Positions 17,479-26,197 of a DNA stretch of 42,292 bases are shown piece after piece. How positions within the stretch are numbered: the first letter of the stretch is position 1; each line of letters starts with the position of its first letter. The stretch is from Fimbriiglobus sp043785105 (lineage in GTDB: Bacteria > Planctomycetota > Planctomycetia > Gemmatales > Gemmataceae). The position numbers were made by a program, and so were the translations under genes. The notes below the pieces were generated by a model, which had not been told where the DNA came from, made no database searches, and saw only the letters and a list, made by a program, of their open reading frames with translations. The stretch covers positions 1 through 42,292 of the forward strand of contig JAYVXO010000121.1 of the NCBI GenBank assembly GCA_043785105.1. The letters run 5' to 3'.

Positions 17479-18504
17479 ATGATTCGTGTTGTGCTACTCA
17501 CTGTGACGACCGTTCTCGTGCTCAACGCATCCGCGTTTGCGCAACGGATGTCTTACGGCAAGGTACCAACGGTTGGCGAAAAGGGTCCGGCGGATCCCGA
17601 GGGCGTGGCGTACCAACAGCGGCGTGGCGAGATGATTCCGATTGATTTGGAGTTCTACGACCACAACAGCCAGCCGGTGAAACTCCGCGACTTGATGAAC
17701 GGCAAGCCGACGATTCTGGTGTTGGCTTACTACCGCTGCCCGAAGCTGTGCAATCTGGTGCTGACCGGGGTTCTTGATGCGTTGAACGTGATCCGCAAAG
17801 GCGACCCGACGTTCGTGGCGGGTGGGCCGTTCAACGTGATCGCGGTCAGCATCGACCCGCGTGAAGCCCCGATGACACTGGCCCGCCCCAAACGATTGAA
17901 CTTCTTGCAAGACTACGATGGTCGGTCCGAAGACACGCCGGGTTGGTGGTTCCTGTCGGCCAATCACGGCCAAGGGACCGACGTGAAGGCGGCGGACCGG
18001 AAGATTCACGAACTGACCGACGCGGCGGGCTATCAGTACACCCTCCGCGCACGCAACAAGAACTACTACTACAACGACGAGCAAGGCGAGTGGCTCGGGG
18101 CACTGGATTCGCGTGTGCTCCAGGACTTGCCGAAAGATTACGACTACCAACACGCCAGTGGCGTCGTGGTCCTGACGCCCGAAGGGAAGATTTCGAGCTA
18201 CTTGCTCGGGATCAATTACAACGCGAACGACGTGCGACTTGCTCTCGTCGAAGCGTCGGGCGGGAAGGTCGGCTCGTTCTTCGAGAAGAACGTCTCGCAG
18301 TATTGCTACGTCTACGACGACGTGAAGGGCCATTACCGGCTGACCATGCGGTGGATGGCGGTCGTGTTCACCCCGTTCATGTTGACGGTTGCTTTTATCG
18401 CATTCCGCACGATTCGACGCGGGTTGCGGGAGCAACCGATCGCTTTGCCACGAACCGGACCCGTGACTCCGCCAGAGACCATTGCCCCCGTACACAACGG
18501 GTGA
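17479..18504 (+). CDS. SCO1/SenC-type copper chaperone with C-terminal membrane helix
   Basis: A thioredoxin-fold copper-binding protein that delivers copper to the CuA site of cytochrome oxidase. It has a signal peptide (about 1-22, ending ASAFAQ). The copper-binding CPKLC motif (Cys87 and Cys91) sits in ILVLAYYRCPKLC. The distal His is in YQHASGVVVLTPEGKISSYLLGI. A C-terminal helix (about 291-312) anchors it. It is longer than classic SCO (about 200 residues) because of inserts between the Cys pair and the His, a form common beside caa3 operons. I chose the ATG at 17479 over the TTG just before it because GAGGGG lies about 8 nt upstream. coxB follows after 9 nt. Confidence 0.9.
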   Translation: MIRVVLLTVTTVLVLNASAFAQRMSYGKVPTVGEKGPADPEGVAYQQRRGEMIPIDLEFYDHNSQPVKLRDLMNGKPTILVLAYYRCPKLCNLVLTGVLDALNVIRKGDPTFVAGGPFNVIAVSIDPREAPMTLARPKRLNFLQDYDGRSEDTPGWWFLSANHGQGTDVKAADRKIHELTDAAGYQYTLRARNKNYYYNDEQGEWLGALDSRVLQDLPKDYDYQHASGVVVLTPEGKISSYLLGINYNANDVRLALVEASGGKVGSFFEKNVSQYCYVYDDVKGHYRLTMRWMAVVFTPFMLTVAFIAFRTIRRGLREQPIALPRTGPVTPPETIAPVHNG

Positions 18505-18513
18505 GGGACGACG

Positions 18514-19596
18514 ATGATGTTTGCTGCACTCGAGTTGCCGCTCCTGCCGCCACAAGCTGCGGCGTTCGCTGCCGACTACGACTTGTTGTTCTGGTACATC
18601 ACGATCGTGATTACCATCGGGGCCGGTGTGGTTTTCGCCATGCTGATCGCCTTTTCGTTCCTGTACGCCCGGAAGTCGCCCACCGAACAAACACCGCGCA
18701 TCCTGGGTTCGACCAAGATTGAAATTATTTGGACCGTGATCCCGCTGCTGTTCTTCCTCTCGTTCTTCGTGTGGGGCGTGAAGATTTACAACGAGCAAGC
18801 CATGATTCGGGAAGACGCACCCGAATACTTTGTCGTCGGCAAGCAGTGGATGTGGAAGCTCCAACACCCGAATGGCGTCCGCGAAATCAACGAATTGCAC
18901 ATCCCGATCTGTAGCGATGAACGGGACGCGGATGGGAAGTTGCGTGACCCCGGCATCAAGATCACCGGGACTTCGGAAGACGTGATCCACGACTTCGGCA
19001 TCCCGGCGTTCCGCAGTAAGTTCGATGTCGTGCCGGGGCGCTACATCACGGTGGGTTACCAACCGACCAAGATCGGCACCTACCATATTTTTTGCGACCA
19101 GTATTGCGGGCAGGGCCACTCCCAGATGGTGGGCAAAGTCCACGTGCTTTCCAAAGCCAACTACGAGTTGTGGAAGGAAGGCTTGTACCGCTTTGAGGGC
19201 AAGAACCCAGCCGATGGTACGCCACCCTGGGAAGGTCGTAAACTGTTCTTGAAGCTGCAATGCAACACCTGCCACAACAACGAGGCCAGCGCACGGGCGC
19301 CACAACTGGCCGGGATGTACGGCCAGAAGCGACCCCTAGAAGACGGCACTTTGCAGAAATTCGACGACGAGTACATCAAGCGGTCGATTCGCAACCCGAT
19401 CTCGCAGGTGGCGGCGGGTTGGAAAACGATCATGCCAGCGTATGGAACGAAGCAAGTGGACGAAACCGAACTTTATAACCTGACGGCTTACATCAAAAGT
19501 TTGAAGAACGGCGAGAAGTTGCCGGACCGCACGGAGCAGGCTCCGGCACCACTTGGCGCGCCAGTGAAAGCATCGGAAGGAGGGGCTAGCAAATGA
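18514..19596 (+). CDS. coxB: Cytochrome c oxidase subunit II with fused cytochrome c (caa3 type)
   Basis: Subunit II of a caa3 haem-copper oxidase, 360 residues. Two membrane helices (about 24-50 and 70-90) are followed by the CuA cupredoxin domain with ligands His159, Cys194, Cys198, His202 and Met205 in CDQYCGQGHSQM. A C-terminal cytochrome c domain has CNTCH (250-254) and a Met ligand in TIMPAYG. The fused haem lets the enzyme take electrons from ActE or another cytochrome c without a soluble carrier. Its end overlaps coxA by 4 nt (ATGA). Confidence 0.96.
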   Translation: MMFAALELPLLPPQAAAFAADYDLLFWYITIVITIGAGVVFAMLIAFSFLYARKSPTEQTPRILGSTKIEIIWTVIPLLFFLSFFVWGVKIYNEQAMIREDAPEYFVVGKQWMWKLQHPNGVREINELHIPICSDERDADGKLRDPGIKITGTSEDVIHDFGIPAFRSKFDVVPGRYITVGYQPTKIGTYHIFCDQYCGQGHSQMVGKVHVLSKANYELWKEGLYRFEGKNPADGTPPWEGRKLFLKLQCNTCHNNEASARAPQLAGMYGQKRPLEDGTLQKFDDEYIKRSIRNPISQVAAGWKTIMPAYGTKQVDETELYNLTAYIKSLKNGEKLPDRTEQAPAPLGAPVKASEGGASK

Positions 19597-21344
19597 GTCA
19601 GATTCCCGTTTTGAACTATACGCCGCAGACGATCCCCGCACCGGTCTTGAGTCCGGAGAAGGAAAAGAAGCGGATCCACTATCTCAACCACGACTACGGT
19701 CTGTTTTCGTGGCTGTTCACGGTGGACCATAAACGCATCGGCATGATGTATTTGGTCGGGGCCAGCATCTTCTTCCTGTTCGGCGGGCTGGCGATCATGC
19801 TGGTTCGGTTGAACTTGATCTCCCCCACCGGGGCGATTTTGGAACTCGACCAGTACAACAAAGCGTTCACCGCCCACGGCACGATCATGATCTTCCTGTT
19901 CCTGATCCCCGTGATACCGGGGGTGCTGGGGAACTTCCTCGTACCGATGATGATCGGCGCGAAGGACATGGCGTTCCCGAAATTAAACTTGCTCAGTCTC
20001 TACGTATGGCTGGCCGGGTCGCTGTTCTTCATCTGGCAACTCACGGTGGGCGGGCTAGATACGGGATGGACGTTGTACCCGCCGTACTCGTCGAAATACA
20101 GTCACACCAACGTACTTTATGCCGGTCTCGGGGTGTTCATTACCGGCTTCTCGTCGATCCTGACGGCGTTGAACATCATCGCCACGGTTCACAAGATGCG
20201 CTGTCCGGGGATGACGTGGAGCCGGTTGCCGCTGTTCGTTTGGGCGATGTACGCGACGAGCTTGATTCAACTTCTGGGTACGCCAGTCATCGCCGTGACC
20301 GTCATCATGTTGGCCACGGAGAAGATCTTCGGCGTCGGGATTTTCGACCCGGCTCTCGAAGGCGATCCGCTGCTGTTCCAGCACATGTTCTGGTTCTACA
20401 GCCACCCCGCAGTGTACATCATGATTCTGCCCGGTATGGGCGTCATCAGCGAAACGATTACCTGCTTCAGCCGCAAGAACATCTTTGGTTACAAAGCTGT
20501 GGCGTGGTCGAGCGTCGGCATTGCGGTCGTGGGCTTCCTGGTCTGGGGGCACCACATGTACCTGTCCGGCCAAGGCTATTACCTCGGGATGCTGTTCTCG
20601 CTCCTGACCATGCTGGTGGCCGTGCCGTCCGCGATCAAAACCTTCAACTGGTGTGCCACGCTCTACAAAGGCTCGATCTCCTTTGAAGCCCCGATGATGT
20701 ACACGTTGGGCTTCCTTGTGTTGTTCACGATCGGCGGCGTGACGGGGTTGTACCTCGGGGCACTCGGCTCCGACATTCACCTGCACGACACCTACTTCGT
20801 GATCGCCCACTTCCACTTCACAATGGTTGGTGGGATGCTCATGGCGTGGCTGGCGGGGTTGCACTTCTGGTGGCCGAAGATGACGGGTCGGATGTACTCC
20901 GATTTCTGGAGCCGCTTGGCCGCTGTGGTTGCGATCGTCGGGTTCATCATGACCTTCATGCCGCAGTTCATCCTCGGTTTCCACGGGATGCCACGCCGGT
21001 ACCCGAATTACGCTCCGGAATTCCAGTTCTTGAACATCTTGTCCACTGCCGGTGCGTCGATCCAAGGGATCGGCTACGTGATGCCGTTGTTCTACTTACC
21101 AGCATCACTGTTCACGGGTCGAAAAGCGGGCGCGAATCCTTGGAACGCAACGGGCTTGGAATGGCAAACGCCGTCCCCGCCGCCGATGCACAACTTCGAC
21201 GAAACGCCGGTCGTGTACTTCGCACCCTACGAATACTCCCTGCCGAACGGCTTGGGCCTCTTGGCAGATCAAGGTGGAATTGTGGACACGCAGCCGATGG
21301 TAGTAACCGCCGGTGGACAACAGGGGGTGACCAGTGGCAGCTAG
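19593..21344 (+). CDS. coxA: Cytochrome c oxidase subunit I (A2-type haem-copper oxidase)
   Basis: The catalytic oxygen-reducing and proton-pumping subunit, 583 residues with about 12 helices. The haem a ligand is in AFTAHGTIMIF. The CuB/cross-link motif is YSHPAVY (about 269-275), followed by the HHMYLSG pair and the haem ligands in HDTYFVIAHFHF. Having YSHPAVY instead of GHPEVY marks the A2 subfamily, where a Tyr-Ser pair replaces the D-channel glutamate (established classification). K-channel residues around SLLTMLVAVPSAIKTFNW are conserved. It overlaps coxB by 4 nt and coxC by 11 nt. Confidence 0.97.
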   Translation: MSQIPVLNYTPQTIPAPVLSPEKEKKRIHYLNHDYGLFSWLFTVDHKRIGMMYLVGASIFFLFGGLAIMLVRLNLISPTGAILELDQYNKAFTAHGTIMIFLFLIPVIPGVLGNFLVPMMIGAKDMAFPKLNLLSLYVWLAGSLFFIWQLTVGGLDTGWTLYPPYSSKYSHTNVLYAGLGVFITGFSSILTALNIIATVHKMRCPGMTWSRLPLFVWAMYATSLIQLLGTPVIAVTVIMLATEKIFGVGIFDPALEGDPLLFQHMFWFYSHPAVYIMILPGMGVISETITCFSRKNIFGYKAVAWSSVGIAVVGFLVWGHHMYLSGQGYYLGMLFSLLTMLVAVPSAIKTFNWCATLYKGSISFEAPMMYTLGFLVLFTIGGVTGLYLGALGSDIHLHDTYFVIAHFHFTMVGGMLMAWLAGLHFWWPKMTGRMYSDFWSRLAAVVAIVGFIMTFMPQFILGFHGMPRRYPNYAPEFQFLNILSTAGASIQGIGYVMPLFYLPASLFTGRKAGANPWNATGLEWQTPSPPPMHNFDETPVVYFAPYEYSLPNGLGLLADQGGIVDTQPMVVTAGGQQGVTSGS

Positions 21345-22164
21345 TACGTTGGCGGGCAACAAATTGAAGGCTCCGGTTGCCCACCACTTCAACAACATCT
21401 TGCAGCAACAAGCCACGGTTCGCCTGGGCATGTGGCTGTTCCTCATCACCGAAGTGTTGTTCTTCGGCGGTGCGTTCTGTGCCTACACCGTGTACCGCGT
21501 GTGGTTCCCGCGCGAGTTTGAAGCCGGTAGCGCGGCGCTCAACGTCGGCATTGCATCGGTGAACACGTTCTTGCTGCTCACGAGTAGCTTGACGATTACC
21601 CTGGCGATTCGATCAGCGTATCAGGCGAGCCAAACCGGGTTAAAGGTGTGGTTGATGGCCACCATCATTCTCGGCTCGCTGTTTCTTGGGCTGAAAGGCC
21701 GTGAGTATTACCTCGACTACGAAGAAGGCTTGATCCCAACCGGCGCCACGATGTGGGTTCAGGAGAAGGATGAAGCCCGAGGCACTTACGAGATGGTCGA
21801 GAAGCCCGTGTTCGCGGTCAACGTCGAGAAGGTGCTGCACAAGGAACACTTTGACACGCACGCCATCAACATGGCCCGCGTGCAACTGTTCTTCATCTTC
21901 TACTACGTGATGACGGGCTTGCACGTCATCCACATGATAATTGGTTTGGGGTTGCTGATCTGGCAGTACATCCTCGCGTCGATGGGCTTCTTCCGGTTCG
22001 GCGAACGGTACGTCTACATCGAAGTGATGAGCTTGTATTGGCACTTCGTGGACATGGTGTGGATGTTCCTGTTGCCGCTGTTGTACCTGTGTGGGCCGCA
22101 CACGCTCGAACAAGCGGTCGAGCAGTTCAAGATGGCCATCGGCATGGCATCGGGCCACCACTAA
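21334..22164 (+). CDS. coxC: Cytochrome c oxidase subunit III
   Basis: A 276-residue membrane subunit that stabilises subunit I. Visible marks are the first helix TVRLGMWLFLITEVLFFGGAFCAYTVYR, with the conserved Glu, and the closing YWHFVDMVWMFLLPLLYLC helix. A polar insertion at about 130-175 (EEGLIPTGATMW...VEKVLHKEHFDTHAINMARVQLF) lies between helices. GTG start inside the coxA 3' end. The stop TAA (22162-22164) belongs to the target-site duplication of the element that follows. Confidence 0.95.
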   Translation: MAASTLAGNKLKAPVAHHFNNILQQQATVRLGMWLFLITEVLFFGGAFCAYTVYRVWFPREFEAGSAALNVGIASVNTFLLLTSSLTITLAIRSAYQASQTGLKVWLMATIILGSLFLGLKGREYYLDYEEGLIPTGATMWVQEKDEARGTYEMVEKPVFAVNVEKVLHKEHFDTHAINMARVQLFFIFYYVMTGLHVIHMIIGLGLLIWQYILASMGFFRFGERYVYIEVMSLYWHFVDMVWMFLLPLLYLCGPHTLEQAVEQFKMAIGMASGHH

Positions 22165-22286
22165 GGGCCTGTTACGAAATAAGTGTTATAACTTCAATAA
22201 GGCCGGCTTCTCCAAATGCCTGATATTCAGGGACATCGCCCAGTGACAACAGCTTGTCACTGTAGCAGTTATTACGTAACAGGCCC
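22165..22286. mobile_element. 122-bp miniature inverted-repeat element between coxC and coxD
   Basis: The ends GGGCCTGTTACG(A/T)AATAA are inverted repeats (12 bp perfect, pairing on with few mismatches). The bases CTAAG occur on both outer sides (22161-22165 and 22286-22290), consistent with a 5-bp target duplication that partly overlaps the repeat tips; a 3-bp TAA duplication is the alternative. Inside is a 9-bp hairpin CAGTGACAA/TTGTCACTG. No coding capacity. Deleting it joins the coxC stop to the coxD ribosome binding site as TAAGGAG. Confidence 0.8.
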
Positions 22287-22300
22287 TAAGGAGCAAACCG

Positions 22301-22624
22301 ATGAGCGAAGTGAAAGAGACCATCTTTGAACACGACACCCACACCGTGGCGTCAACGGGCAGCACCTTGACGGTGTTCGTGGTGCTGGTGTTGTTGGCAA
22401 TCGTGGCGATCGCCGTCGGGTTTTCCGACCTCGGGCCGTGGAAAGTCGCAGCGAGTCTGCTTGTTGCGGGCGTGCAAGCACTTGTTCTGTCCGTGTTCTT
22501 CATGGACTTGAAGCAAGCGGACAAACTGACGTGGATGTGCGCCGGGGCGTCGGTGTTCTGGGTGGCCATTATGTTCACGTTCACCCTGACCGACTACATC
22601 ACCCGGCACCTCGCAGCATTTTAA
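22301..22624 (+). CDS. coxD: Cytochrome c oxidase subunit IV (CoxD-like)
   Basis: A 107-residue protein with three helices (about 22-43, 48-69, 79-100). The segment SLLVAGVQALVLSVFFMDLKQADKLTW is the signature of the prokaryotic caa3 subunit IV family. It stabilises the oxidase. AAGGAG lies 7-8 nt before the ATG, just right of the inserted miniature element, so the gene keeps its own ribosome binding site. Confidence 0.9.
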   Translation: MSEVKETIFEHDTHTVASTGSTLTVFVVLVLLAIVAIAVGFSDLGPWKVAASLLVAGVQALVLSVFFMDLKQADKLTWMCAGASVFWVAIMFTFTLTDYITRHLAAF

Positions 22625-22653
22625 GCTGCCAATGCGTGAGGATGTGAGGGGGC

Positions 22654-23826
22654 ATGACGAGTATCGGCAAAAACTGGGTTCGACGCACGGGCGGGGTTGC
22701 CACCCTCATTAGCGGGTGCGGCCTCGCCCTTCTGCTTGCGGTGACGCTGACGGGGTGCGACGACGAATCGAACGGCCCGAACGGTTACGACCCGAATTTG
22801 CGATACTCGTTGCGGCAAGATGCGATCGTTCTGCAAACCCCCAACACCACTCCGACTGGTTCCGCCCCGCTGGGCCAACTCGACGAATCCATCACGGCAT
22901 TGGCTAGCAGTGAGGGTGGCAAGATTCTGGAGCCGAAGTTGTTGAGCGTTGACCAACGCGACCAACTGAAGCAAACCCTCGACACCCTGTTCGGCACACC
23001 TGCTTCGCCGAACGTGTTGTCAGGATTGGAATACACCGCCGAGCAACTCGCCCTCGGTAGCCGGGTCTATCGCAAGCAATGTGTTCAATGTCACGGGCTG
23101 GAAGGCAACGGGCGTGGCTTGACCGGGCTGACGATCTACCCGCACCCGCGTGACTTTCGACAGGGTCTGTTCAAGACCGCATTGGGTTCACCCAAGCCGA
23201 CAATCGGGACGATGAAGCGGGTCATTCGTCGCGGTGTGGGTGCCATGCAACCGTATGATTTGTTGCCCGAAGCTGAAGTCGATGCCGTGATCGGTTACGT
23301 GATTCACCTGAGTGTTCGCGGCGAAGTCGAGTTTGACGCGATGAAACAGATGCTCGATGACAGTTCGGATAGTGACGTGACAACGGCTTGTCACGAGCAG
23401 GTGCTGAAACTGAGTCGGCAATGGGCAACCGCCCGTGACGTTCCGCCCGTAAGCAACGTGCCAGTGGATTGGACTGACCCGGCTTACCAGGAATCGGTTC
23501 GTCGTGGCCATGAACAGTTTGCCAGTTCACAAGCCGCGAGTTGCATCAGTTGCCACGTGGATTACGGCCGCTCGGAACGGTACCAGTACGACGCCTGGGG
23601 CACGGTTGTGCGTGTGCCGGATTTGACGAAGGGCGAGTTCCGTTGGGCACGTGATCCCGCGTTGCTGAACGCGGTCATACGCCACGGAATTCCTGCGTCG
23701 CGGATGCCAGGGAATCCGCTGTTAACCGAACAACAACTTTCGGACTTGGCGAACTTCGTCCGCGAAGTCAGTCAACCCGCCCGACTCCCCGCCGACGTGC
23801 GAGACCAAGTTTATCGGTCGAAGTAG
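22654..23826 (+). CDS. Dihaem cytochrome c lipoprotein
   Basis: A 390-residue exported protein with a lipobox LTGC (Cys35) and two cytochrome c domains. Haem sites are CVQCH (143-147, followed by GLEGNGRG) and CISCH (297-301). Met ligand candidates are in GAMQPYD and SRMPGNP. It probably shuttles electrons between ACIII and the oxidase or buffers them at the membrane surface; the exact partner is inferred from position. Codons for DVTTACHEQ contain the hairpin word GTGACAA-CGGC-TTGTCAC seen elsewhere in the window. Confidence 0.88.
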   Translation: MTSIGKNWVRRTGGVATLISGCGLALLLAVTLTGCDDESNGPNGYDPNLRYSLRQDAIVLQTPNTTPTGSAPLGQLDESITALASSEGGKILEPKLLSVDQRDQLKQTLDTLFGTPASPNVLSGLEYTAEQLALGSRVYRKQCVQCHGLEGNGRGLTGLTIYPHPRDFRQGLFKTALGSPKPTIGTMKRVIRRGVGAMQPYDLLPEAEVDAVIGYVIHLSVRGEVEFDAMKQMLDDSSDSDVTTACHEQVLKLSRQWATARDVPPVSNVPVDWTDPAYQESVRRGHEQFASSQAASCISCHVDYGRSERYQYDAWGTVVRVPDLTKGEFRWARDPALLNAVIRHGIPASRMPGNPLLTEQQLSDLANFVREVSQPARLPADVRDQVYRSK

Positions 23827-23847
23827 ACCGTTGCAGGATGGAACACC

Positions 23848-25194
23848 ATGACTCCCACTTTCACCCGTCCCGTGCCACGTTGGTTGCGTGTGTGGTCGAT
23901 TCTCACGGTCATCGTCGCGGCTGCGGTGATCGTCCTCGGCTCGCTCATCACGACGTTCAAGGTCGGCATGTCCGACCCGGTTTGGCCGACCGAGCCGTGG
24001 TTTCTCATCGTCAACAATCACGTCTGGGTCGAAGAACCCGCCCGTGGATTTTTGATCGAGCACACCCACCGCTTGGTGGCCTGGGCGATTGGCGTCTTCG
24101 CCACGGTGCTGGCGGTCGGCGCCTGGATTGCGGAACCGGACCGCAAGATGCGCTGGATCGGAACCACCGCGATTCTGTTTCTACTAGTCGCCTATCTTGG
24201 GCTTCACGGCGAAATGGGTTCCGCATGGCGGGCACGAAAAGCGGGCGGGGAACTGGTCTGGCCCGTCGGCTCGGCCATTGCGTGCGGCGTTGGTGTTTTC
24301 GTGATGGGTGTTGTTAGTGCGATGATGCTTCGCCGACCCAATTCGGTGATTTGCTCCCTCCCCGTTTGCGGGGAGGGTTGGGGTGGGGTTGAAGGTTCCA
24401 CCCCCCTTAATCCCCCCGCAAGCGGGGGGAGACCAGAAGGGAAAGCAAGCGGGGTGAGACCAGAATCGGGAAGTGCGGTTCGGCTGTTTGCTACACTCGG
24501 TTTGGTTGCGGTGATGATTCAAGGGCTACTCGGCGGCTACCGGGTATTCCTCGATCAACTCATGGGTACGCAACTCGCCGCGATTCACGGTTCCTTTGGG
24601 CAAGTGACCTTCGCCGTCCTGATGGGCGTTGCCGTGCTGACCGCACCACGTCGGGATGGCGATTGCTTACCAGAGGCTGAACGGGCCAAGTTGCAAAACC
24701 TTGGCGTCCTGTTGCCAATCCTGGTGACATGCCAGTTGATTTGGGGCGTATGGGTTCGACACATGGGTTCGCCGATCGCCCAGCGATTGCACATCTTGAC
24801 CGCGTTCGTTGTCACGGGACTTTGCGTGTGGCTGTGTGTCCGCACGATTGCCACGGAAGCGAGCCGGAAGCAACTTGGGTTCTATGTGTATCATCTGTTA
24901 GCGATTATCGCGGTGCAGATTGTACTGGGTGTCGAAGCCTGGATGGGGAAATTTGCGGCCAGTGGCCCCTCGGCGATGCTACCACCAGAGCTTCGGCCCA
25001 TCACGGAATACGCAGCGACAGTACGGACGTTCCACACGCTGATTGGTGCGGCACTGCTGGCATCCACCGTGGTTCTGGCGATTCGGATTCTGCGAAAGCC
25101 GGTTCCGCTCAATCAAGCAGGCGACAAGGAACCAAGTCGCGTTGCCCCGAGCAAGACCACCCAGACGAAGCGAGAACTGATCGCAGCGTCATAA
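23848..25194 (+). CDS. ctaA: Haem A synthase (CtaA/COX15) with an in-frame repeat insertion
   Basis: Oxidises the haem O methyl group to formyl, giving haem A for the aa3 centre. About eight helices are visible with the haem-ligating His motifs EHTHR (71-75), IHGSFGQ, LHILTAFVVTG and FHTLIGAALLA. The protein is 448 residues, longer than the usual 300-350. The excess includes about 40 Gly/Pro/Ser-rich residues (about 168-208, SLPVCGEGWGGVEG...) encoded by a multi-hairpin repeat inserted in frame into a loop between the two halves. The catalytic helices are intact, so function is likely retained. ctaB follows. Confidence 0.92.
   Translation: MTPTFTRPVPRWLRVWSILTVIVAAAVIVLGSLITTFKVGMSDPVWPTEPWFLIVNNHVWVEEPARGFLIEHTHRLVAWAIGVFATVLAVGAWIAEPDRKMRWIGTTAILFLLVAYLGLHGEMGSAWRARKAGGELVWPVGSAIACGVGVFVMGVVSAMMLRRPNSVICSLPVCGEGWGGVEGSTPLNPPASGGRPEGKASGVRPESGSAVRLFATLGLVAVMIQGLLGGYRVFLDQLMGTQLAAIHGSFGQVTFAVLMGVAVLTAPRRDGDCLPEAERAKLQNLGVLLPILVTCQLIWGVWVRHMGSPIAQRLHILTAFVVTGLCVWLCVRTIATEASRKQLGFYVYHLLAIIAVQIVLGVEAWMGKFAASGPSAMLPPELRPITEYAATVRTFHTLIGAALLASTVVLAIRILRKPVPLNQAGDKEPSRVAPSKTTQTKRELIAAS
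24356..24430. repeat. Multi-hairpin REP-like repeat inside ctaA
   Basis: Stem one is CCCTCCCCG-TTTG-CGGGGAGGG (24356-24377). Stem two is TCCCCCCGC-AA-GCGGGGGGA (24411-24430). Between them GGGGTGG and CCACCCC can pair. This is a typical intergenic bacterial repeat lying within an open reading frame. A partial direct repeat (AAGCGGGG.GAGACCAGAA) follows at about 24420-24475. Confidence 0.8.
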
Positions 25195-25240
25195 AACGTT
25201 TTCATCCAACTGTGGCAGACATTCCACCGGGATCAACGCA

Positions 25241-26182
25241 ATGAAAGTGCCAGTCATGGCCGTAATCGAGCCGAGTTCCAACGCCGTGATCGACCCCCGA
25301 CCACGGGCGGCGGACTACCTCGAATTGACGAAGCCCCGCATCGCCGTGATGGCGCTTGTCACCGTGGCCGCCGGGTACTTGCTCGGCGCGGCAGAGAGCT
25401 TCAATGCGGCGCAGCTATTTCACACGTTGTTGGGTGCAGGTCTCGTCGCCGCTGGTGGAAGTGCGCTGAATCATTGGTTGGAGCGCCACGCCGATGCCAA
25501 GATGCGCCGCACTGCGAATCGCCCCATCCCATCAGGACGTGTGACGCCGTCCGAAGTGTTTGTGTTGGGGACGTTGTTGGCATTCGGAGGTGTGGCCTAT
25601 TTGTACGTGCTGATACCCCACCCCGGTGCGGCCATTGCTGCCGCGCTGACGTTCATCCTATATGTCGGGGTTTACACGCCGCTCAAAAGCATCACGAGTT
25701 GGAACACAGTTGTCGGTGCGATACCGGGTGCTTTGCCGCCGATCATCGGCTGGTGTGCCGCCCGAGACACACTGACTTGGGAAGCAGTTTCGCTGTTCGC
25801 CATCCTGTTCGTCTGGCAACTCCCGCACTTCTATTCCATCGCCTTCATGCATCGGGATGACTACGCACGGGGTGGCATGAAGATGCTCCCAGTCGTGGAA
25901 CGACGTGACGGTTTTTACACGGGTTTGGCCACGGCGTTGACGGCACTTCTGTTGGTGGGTGTGACCACGATGCCGTTCGTGGTCGATGCGGCCCGTTGGG
26001 TCTACCTCGTCGGCGCGATGCCATTGGCAATGTGGTTCTTGCTGCGATGTATCCGTTTTGCCCGTGACCGCAATCAGCAAACCGCCCGCACCGTGTTGCG
26101 GGGGTCGCTGGTGTACCTCGTCGGTGTGATGGCACTGCTGGTGATCGACGGGATTTTGCCACGCTACCTTTCCTGGCTCTGA
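25241..26182 (+). CDS. ctaB: Protohaem IX farnesyltransferase (haem O synthase)
   Basis: UbiA-family prenyltransferase that converts haem B to haem O, the step before CtaA. 313 residues with about nine helices. The substrate/Mg motif NHWLERHADAKMRRTANRP (77-95) carries the expected Asn, Asp, Met, Arg and Thr positions. A second motif is in YTPLKSITSWNTVVGAIPGALPPIIGW. The start may be this ATG or the in-frame ATG 15 nt later; no strong ribosome binding site decides. Confidence 0.94.
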   Translation: MKVPVMAVIEPSSNAVIDPRPRAADYLELTKPRIAVMALVTVAAGYLLGAAESFNAAQLFHTLLGAGLVAAGGSALNHWLERHADAKMRRTANRPIPSGRVTPSEVFVLGTLLAFGGVAYLYVLIPHPGAAIAAALTFILYVGVYTPLKSITSWNTVVGAIPGALPPIIGWCAARDTLTWEAVSLFAILFVWQLPHFYSIAFMHRDDYARGGMKMLPVVERRDGFYTGLATALTALLLVGVTTMPFVVDAARWVYLVGAMPLAMWFLLRCIRFARDRNQQTARTVLRGSLVYLVGVMALLVIDGILPRYLSWL

Positions 26183-26197
26183 TCGAGGGACGCAATC

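Noticed and set aside
17494..19305. 603-residue frame on the minus strand
   Set aside because: It is antisense to the sco and coxB genes, has Arg/His/Val-rich shadow composition and no domain. GC-rich third positions keep it open.
20055..21065. 336-residue minus-strand frame inside coxA
   Set aside because: Fully antisense to a highly conserved gene; composition is that of a shadow frame.
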